From contig OX422222.1 in the NCBI GenBank assembly GCA_949130495.1, forward strand, positions 278,246,109 to 278,310,108: DNA of 64,000 bases. The letters run 5' to 3'. This document shows positions 58,705-64,000 of the stretch, one piece after another. Under the pieces are notes generated by a model. The model saw nothing but the letters and a program-made list of their open reading frames with translations. It was not told the origin of the DNA and did no database searches. The first letter of the stretch is position 1; every line of letters starts with the position of its first letter. This stretch comes from Sambucus nigra. Its lineage: Eukaryota > Streptophyta > Magnoliopsida > Dipsacales > Adoxaceae. The position numbers and the translations under genes are program-made.

Positions 58705-58723
58705 TTGGCGTCGTCTGTGGGAA
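58705..58723 (+). promoter_or_regulatory. Gypsy primer binding site
   Basis: ttggcgtcgtctgtgggaa, one change from the TTGGCGCCGTCTGTGGGAA form commonly found after LTRs of Tat-type gypsy elements; two bases after the LTR. Confidence 0.75.
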
Positions 58724-58762
58724 CGACTATGCGTGTGTTTTTCACCCAAAAACTCGTCCTAA

Positions 58763-59680
58763 ATGGCCGAAATCCCAGAATCTAGTAACAGAAATAATGA
58801 CGGGATACCTCCTAACTCCTCCACTCCTCCAAACGCAAAGGATATCACAGGAATCTTGACTAGTTTAGCCAGGGGAAAACAACCATGCAAGATACTATAC
58901 TACGGTTCATCCAAACTTTTCAAAATGGAGCTTCCATCCAGTCCGGTCAACAAAGTGTCATGCAACCACCGTCTTCACGATCCAGGCGTCCTGAACCTCA
59001 CCATACTGAAACCTCAAGTGATCCATCCTATCAGTCCGAACTGACATCTCCTATAAGAATTGTAGAGTCTCAAGAAAACATCACTTTGACTCCAGAACGA
59101 AAGAGCGCTCTGGAAAGGTTGAGTAGAGTCTCCCTATTTGACCGTTTGGGCCCCAGGAGGAATAAAAATCCTCCTCGGATTGCGTCGAGAAGTTATCAAC
59201 GACCAATTGAGTTAAGGAATGGATCTTCCCAATCATGTCCAAATATTAGGCCTGCAGCTCGCCCAGAAAGATCATAGGAGGAGAACTCAACGCGATCTGT
59301 TGCTCGTACCTATAAATCTGAAGCTAGAAATGAGTCATGGAAAGAATCTATTCAGCGATTAGAAGACTGGTTTGAATCAACCTTATGATTTCCTATACCT
59401 TTTATATACCTTCTATGTCATTTAAGGCTAAGACGTGGGGGAAGAACCTAGGTGATAGTCACCTAAACAATTTCCTAATAGCCCTAGAATTTAGCATCTT
59501 ATCATCTAAAAAAAATGAGAGTTCACGATATCAGAGAGCTTTGTATAAAACTCATTCGGTGCCTCATTATCTTGCATCTTCAACAACTCAAAGTGGGTCG
59601 TGAGATTTTGGATCTTCGATACCCAAACGATATCTCTAATCTCCTGGGTGAACTAGAGAATGTCCCAATTATTCCCTGGA
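58763..59680 (+). pseudogene. Tat-like gag remnant
   Basis: Starts MAEIPESSNRNN at 58,763, 61 bases after the LTR. Near 58,890 the frame shifts; the continuation is hydrophilic and Ser/Arg/Pro-rich with an RKSALERLSRVSLFDRLG segment, to a stop at 59,277. Beyond it, WKESIQRLEDWFEST and later short pieces remain before coding sense is lost by about 59,680. Its position after the primer site and its composition fit the N-terminal part of a Tat-like gag. No zinc knuckle, protease or polymerase follows. Confidence 0.65.
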
Positions 59681-60028
59681 TGTAGTGCACATAGAAATCT
59701 GGCGGAACTCTTCTTAGGTAACTCCATATAAAATGCCATTAATTCCCCTAGAGTTGTAGTTAGCTACCCAATGGTCATACTCAGACCATGACTCCTCATG
59801 TTTAGGGACAATGGTATCTCTGAATAAGGTTATTGGACATCTTGAACCCTTAACTAAGATTAGTTACACCCTCTCATCTTGGGACATAAGAAAAAAAGTC
59901 ATACACACCTTCTAATACACGTAGTTACTACCATAAAAAATAGGCGTGCGTGTGACCGACTGATCCTCAATAGAAATAGCCTCAAGATTAATATTAAAAT
60001 CCTCTCTCTTACAAGTTTGAAAAAGCAG
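59681..60028. other. Non-coding, between gag remnant and copia-like LTR
   Basis: No domain or clear element end recognised. Confidence 0.4.
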
Positions 60029-60650
60029 ATATACGCTTAAAGGTCCAAATTTAATTAAATAATTTTTTAATTGATCAACACATAAATCAAATTTAAATCC
60101 TTTCTATATTTGAACCAAATTTTAATATTACTAAATAAAATTATTTTGTCCAAATTGCATGCAGTTGGTGAGTAAGAACATAAGCAATAAAACCCATCAC
60201 AAAGAGCACACTAGGATTTTTGAGTTTAAACCCTCGTGGGAAAAACCGCTATCGTACCCAACCCACAATAAGACCACTAATGCTGATATATGATTACATG
60301 ACTTAATAAGGACCTAGACACGACTTACAGAGATGACAACAATTATTTGCATGATGTCGGTCCATTGTATTTTGCTCATCTACCTCTGCTCGTACTAGCA
60401 ATAGACGCTCCAATCCTGGAAAACATTTACACAACCTCCAAAGCCTCAGAATCAATCGATCTCAGTTGGGAAAAATCAACCTACACACAATACAATTGTT
60501 ATCTTCTTCAATATAGAATATCTCAGGGGATTCATAAACTTAGATTCCATTTTGGTTGCACAGAGTTAACAAGCTCGCACAAATAGAAGGACTCTAGCAA
60601 AACCAAATTAAGGTTTTGAAAAAATTATGCTTAATGCATTGGAATAGCGT
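60029..60650 (-). repeat. Copia-like LTR fragment, right copy
   Basis: Partner of 56,850-57,460. On the minus strand it includes gtgggttgggtacgatagcg, ggtttttcccacgaggg and a ttattgcttatgttcttac end, typical of copia LTR 3' parts. With the left copy in the same orientation it may once have bounded a single copia element into which the Tat LTR and gag were inserted. Confidence 0.55.
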
Positions 60651-61300
60651 CTAAATGTGTTTAAAAATTCTAGCAATAAAAGAGATCCAAATAAACATGT
60701 TTTCCAAGACAAAGGTCCTTGGTCGAACCAGGAATCCCTCATTCGAACAAGACCTTTCGATTGAGAGGTTCTCGCTGATAAAATTTCAATTGAGGGTCAC
60801 TTTTAAAAGAGAATGTACCCTCATTCGAAATAGACTAGTCTAGGGATCCTCATTTGAAGTTTCCTTTTGATCGAGGTTTAATGCCTCAAAAAATGGTTCT
60901 TGTTCAAAGACCTCTTCGATCAAGGATGACCTCATTCGAACGAGGTCACTCAAAGTTGACCCTTGAGAAAAAAATTATAAAATATATTTTCCAAACTGGT
61001 TTTCATTAAAGCCATGTCATGTCACTTATTAACGATAATATAAACTATAAGGAATTACAAAACTTTTAAAAACAATCACCTTTACCAAATCTCTGATATG
61101 AAATGAAATTGTTTGATTCAGTTCAGTACTCTCAGTCATGGTGGTTTCTCTCTTTATCTTTATATGATGTAGCATTATAACTCATTAGGCTCGATACAAA
61201 TATACGTTTGTTCTGAAATTAATCCAATACGAACTAAAAACCTAAGGGAGGGTAAAAACTGTCCTAACACGTGACACACACAGAATAAACATTTCCTAAG
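60651..61300 (-). repeat. LTR-derived DNA with TTCGAACGAG motif cluster
   Basis: At 60,716-60,960 about eight copies of a motif near cctcattcgaacgagg are spread among spacers; the same motif family is in the LTR at 40,838-42,250. No gene seen. It may belong to the copia-like LTR just to its left. Confidence 0.45.
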
Positions 61301-62588
61301 TATATTTTTATCATGTGTAGCAATGTCCCTTTAGTTATCATAATCCATTATTATTCACTTACTTATTATCAAGTAAAATTATCACAGAGTTATCGCTTAT
61401 GTCATAGATTTTATTATAGTTGTGGACATAAATCCATCATGAAAATAATGTATTCATTAAAACTACTTTTCCTATTAATATGTGAAACTTCGTAGTCTTT
61501 TTAACAAAAAATTACCAAATTCTATACATTGACATATTCATGAGATCATAAGAGATATTATCGTAATTATTAAAAAAATCACGTTTAAATCTTAAATTTA
61601 TCAAAACAATCATATACATTCAAGGTTATTATTCATTACATGCATAATAACAAATAAAGCGCAAATCTCAATCCGAGCACATGCCTAACATGTTCTTTAT
61701 TAACATATTCACACTAACATAAATGATAAGCATAATATACACCACCACGTGTGATCACAAATATTCTAGACCAAAGGTTTAAATGTTTAATAATCTACAC
61801 AACACATGCAAAAATCTAACATTTATACCCTTGTTAAGGATTTATTTTTAATCAAAATTATTAATAATTATGAACATCATTTCCAAGGAAAATTATAATT
61901 TGTAAATTCCCAATAATTCTGAAAGGAATTAGTCATCTTTAATTCATTTTACCACTAAGGGAAGTATCCTAAAATTATATTTAGGTAATATGTAACCCTA
62001 TCAACACTAAAAGGGAAGATAAATGTAATTTTTGCCTTTTGAGAAGAAAGTACATATATCCTTCTCTTAACCATCTTTTCTTTTTAAAGTATCTCTAAAA
62101 TCCTTCTTGAGGTGCTCCCCAATTGGCTTGGAAATGGAAGTTTTGGTGGCAAGAGCTATGTCGGTCTAGACTTTATAGCGGTATATCCTTCTATAGCACC
62201 TAGGAGTCTGTTATGGCGGCCTATACATCATTGTAGTAACCTTTGAACCCCATTTTTCATTTAAATCGATTGTAAGTCTCTTTTAAATGCATCCAACTCT
62301 TTTCAACTTAGTAACCACATTTTCTCAAGTAAAACCCTCTAACTTGTTCTCCGAGACTCTTCAAATGACCTCCTACATTTCTAAGCTTTCCCCCTTAAGC
62401 CCAAAACCACTTAACACCGGCACAGTTACTTATTCAAAGTATAAATATAATTTAATTTTTTTATTAATTCTAATTACATTATTAAATAAATTTTAGGGTC
62501 CAATAGATTTTAAATTCCAATTACTATTTAATTTAAAATTCCATTATTTTAGTGCTTTTATATCATTTATAAAAATACCAGGTATTAC
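61301..62588 (-). repeat. Gypsy-type LTR on the minus strand (TGTAATACC start)
   Basis: Ends on the plus strand with ccaggtattaca at 62,588, so the minus strand begins TGTAATACCTGG, as at 4,982. A short GC-richer stretch at 62,150-62,230 with tatagcggtat, tatagcacc and tatggcgg again holds a repeated short motif. The left boundary is not seen; AT-rich and non-coding. Confidence 0.5.
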
Positions 62589-62888
62589 AATAATCCTTAT
62601 GCAACTACAAGTAGAGAGATGTTAGACCTGAGGCGAATGATGTACATCTTTGTGCCTTGTGTGATTTCTTTTTGTATTTTATGTTCTACATATTCTTAAG
62701 ATGTTTATTTGTGCTACAATATCTTTGGCGTTGTTTGTAAGAAGCCAACAAGCATGGACATGAATAAAGCTTAAGCCACACATGCCATTGACAAATGTTA
62801 ACTCAATAAGGGATTTTACAAGCCCAAGTCGCACATATCTGTATGTGATTAATTAAAACATTGATTAGAGTCAACATTCGTTTCCCAA
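62589..62888. other. No gene seen
   Basis: Unassigned sequence between the LTR and the CACTA 5' end. Confidence 0.4.
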
Positions 62889-64000
62889 CACTACACCAAA
62901 ACACTATTTTAGTAACATACTAGTTTTGTAATTACTAATAGTATTTTACCATTACTATTTACTAAAATTTATCAATAGTAATTTCATATAAGTGTTACTA
63001 ATTTTAGCTACCCATTTTAAAAGAAAAAATTAAAAACTATGCATTTTCACAAAACATTAAAAAAAGAATGGCGGCATTTCCCCTCCTAAATGAATTTTCA
63101 CGCACCACTTCCAAACGAAAATCCTTAAAATTTCTAAAGAGAAATTCCTTAAAAATTACTCACTCGCTCAATTCTCTCTGTATTGTGAAGACACTCCCTC
63201 ATATGGTCATTTTCTTAATCATTCAGCTTTAGTTTTATCTACTTGGTAAGACTCTTTACTAGATAATTCTGTTATTTTTCCACTTTTTGCATTTTTAAAA
63301 TGATCATCGAGATTTATTGATTAAATTTTTTGGTGATGCGTAATGGGATATCTATGTTTTGGCCAAAGCCAATTGAGTGAAGTGGGTTTTTGTAGTAGGT
63401 AACATTTTTACTGTAATCCATTTTGGTTTAAGAGATTTATAATTTTTCTCTGAATTAATTACAATTATTGTATTGGTTTCATCGATTATGGGGTAAGGTG
63501 TCACTATTTGCTTTAATCGATTTATAGAGTTAGATCAATTTCAAGCGATTTTTTTTAAATATTTTCAGGGTTAGATTGATTTGTTCTATTTATGTTAAAG
63601 AAGTATGTGGTTGTAAATTTTTTTTTATCATTTATCATATAGACAGACTTATATAATCAATCGTCACATAGTTCTTTCACTCCATTTCTTTCACACACGT
63701 GTCTATGTTTAAGATTTTTTAAGGAACTGTTGGGTTGGATTTAAGTGCATTTTTTGGCAAATAAAGGGCTTTTCTTTAGCTTGATCTGATCTTTAACTAA
63801 AGGTACAATATTTATTATTTCAATCCTAAATTTCCACCTACTTATAGTTAGTTTGAATTCATTATTGGAAGTTTTATTTTTTTTAGATTGTTTTGGGTAA
63901 ATGTGTATTGAATTCTTTCCTTTTTACTTGTTTAGCCTTTAGTAATTGGTAATTTTTCTCTTTGACAAACTTAAATGATGCTTTGATACTTTGTGCCAAA
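62889..64000 (+). mobile_element. CACTA 5' end, runs past the window
   Basis: Begins CACTACACCAAAACACTATT, the canonical 5' terminus, followed by subterminal ttagtaac/attactaatag(t) motifs (62,912-63,005). After 63,060 the sequence looks like an untranslated leader and intron-rich 5' region (ttatctacttggtaagac at about 63,235 is a plausible exon/GT junction) with no readable transposase inside the window. Whether the element is autonomous depends on sequence beyond 64,000. Confidence 0.6.

Overview
This is a repeat-dominated stretch of a plant nuclear genome, almost certainly a flowering plant and probably a eudicot. The evidence is the AT-rich background, gypsy LTRs of the form TGTAACACCC...GGGGTGTCACA followed by a tRNA-iMet primer site (TGGTATCAGAGC), copia LTR pieces, plant-type LINEs with a C-terminal RNase H, CACTA ends (CACTACACC), a plant-mobile-domain gene remnant, and one small secreted cysteine-rich gene of the plant-only ECA1/prolamin-like family. 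I found no bacterial operons, CRISPR, rRNA or functional tRNA genes, and no conserved housekeeping gene.

Layout. 1-4,981: two decayed gypsy elements whose 3' LTRs face each other. 4,982-5,935: part of a third gypsy LTR. 5,940-10,120 and 12,300-18,885: two copies of a segmental duplication. Each copy contains a CACTA 3' end, a gypsy protease remnant and a long AT-rich tail, and copy B also carries a solo copia LTR with a CTTGG target duplication. Between the copies lie a long TTCAAA hexamer array and a minus-strand gypsy LTR. 18.9-24.1 kb: AT-rich DNA with small DNA transposons and simple repeats. 24.27-26.46 kb: a broken plant-mobile-domain gene on the minus strand. 27.08-31.84 kb: a minus-strand LINE between two 176-bp direct repeats. 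31.85-33.9 kb: a tandemly duplicated ECA1-like gene, with the intact copy at 33,329-33,682 and a dead copy at 32,254-32,557. 34.07-36.16 kb: nested terminal-inverted-repeat elements. 37.3-40.83 kb: a second LINE copy with an internal deletion.

40.84-48.33 kb: gypsy LTR, gypsy integrase tail, copia gag, then a long gypsy element (2.84-kb LTR, primer site, gag and protease) that ends abruptly at another LTR (48,333-48,902). 48.9-54.58 kb: the 3' part of a Tat-like gypsy element, rich in a diverged GACGGATGCTCGAGCAC motif and a 95-bp tandem array, ending in an LTR. 54.6-58.3 kb: simple repeats, a CACTA end, a SINE and copia-like LTR DNA. 58.28-59.7 kb: Tat-like LTR, primer site and gag. 60.0-62.6 kb: copia-like and gypsy LTR DNA on the minus strand. 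62.889 kb to the end: the 5' end of a CACTA element.

Functionally, the only gene I would call alive is the ECA1-like secreted peptide. All else is mobile-element coding sequence in decay. The most unusual features are the 176-bp duplication flanking the LINE, the clusters of short, family-specific, largely palindromic motifs inside many different LTRs, the motif-array-rich Tat 3' region, and a gypsy gag-protease frame interrupted by four stops that are all TAG, as expected from CHG-methylation decay. I saw no clear undescribed biological system; these are the best leads.
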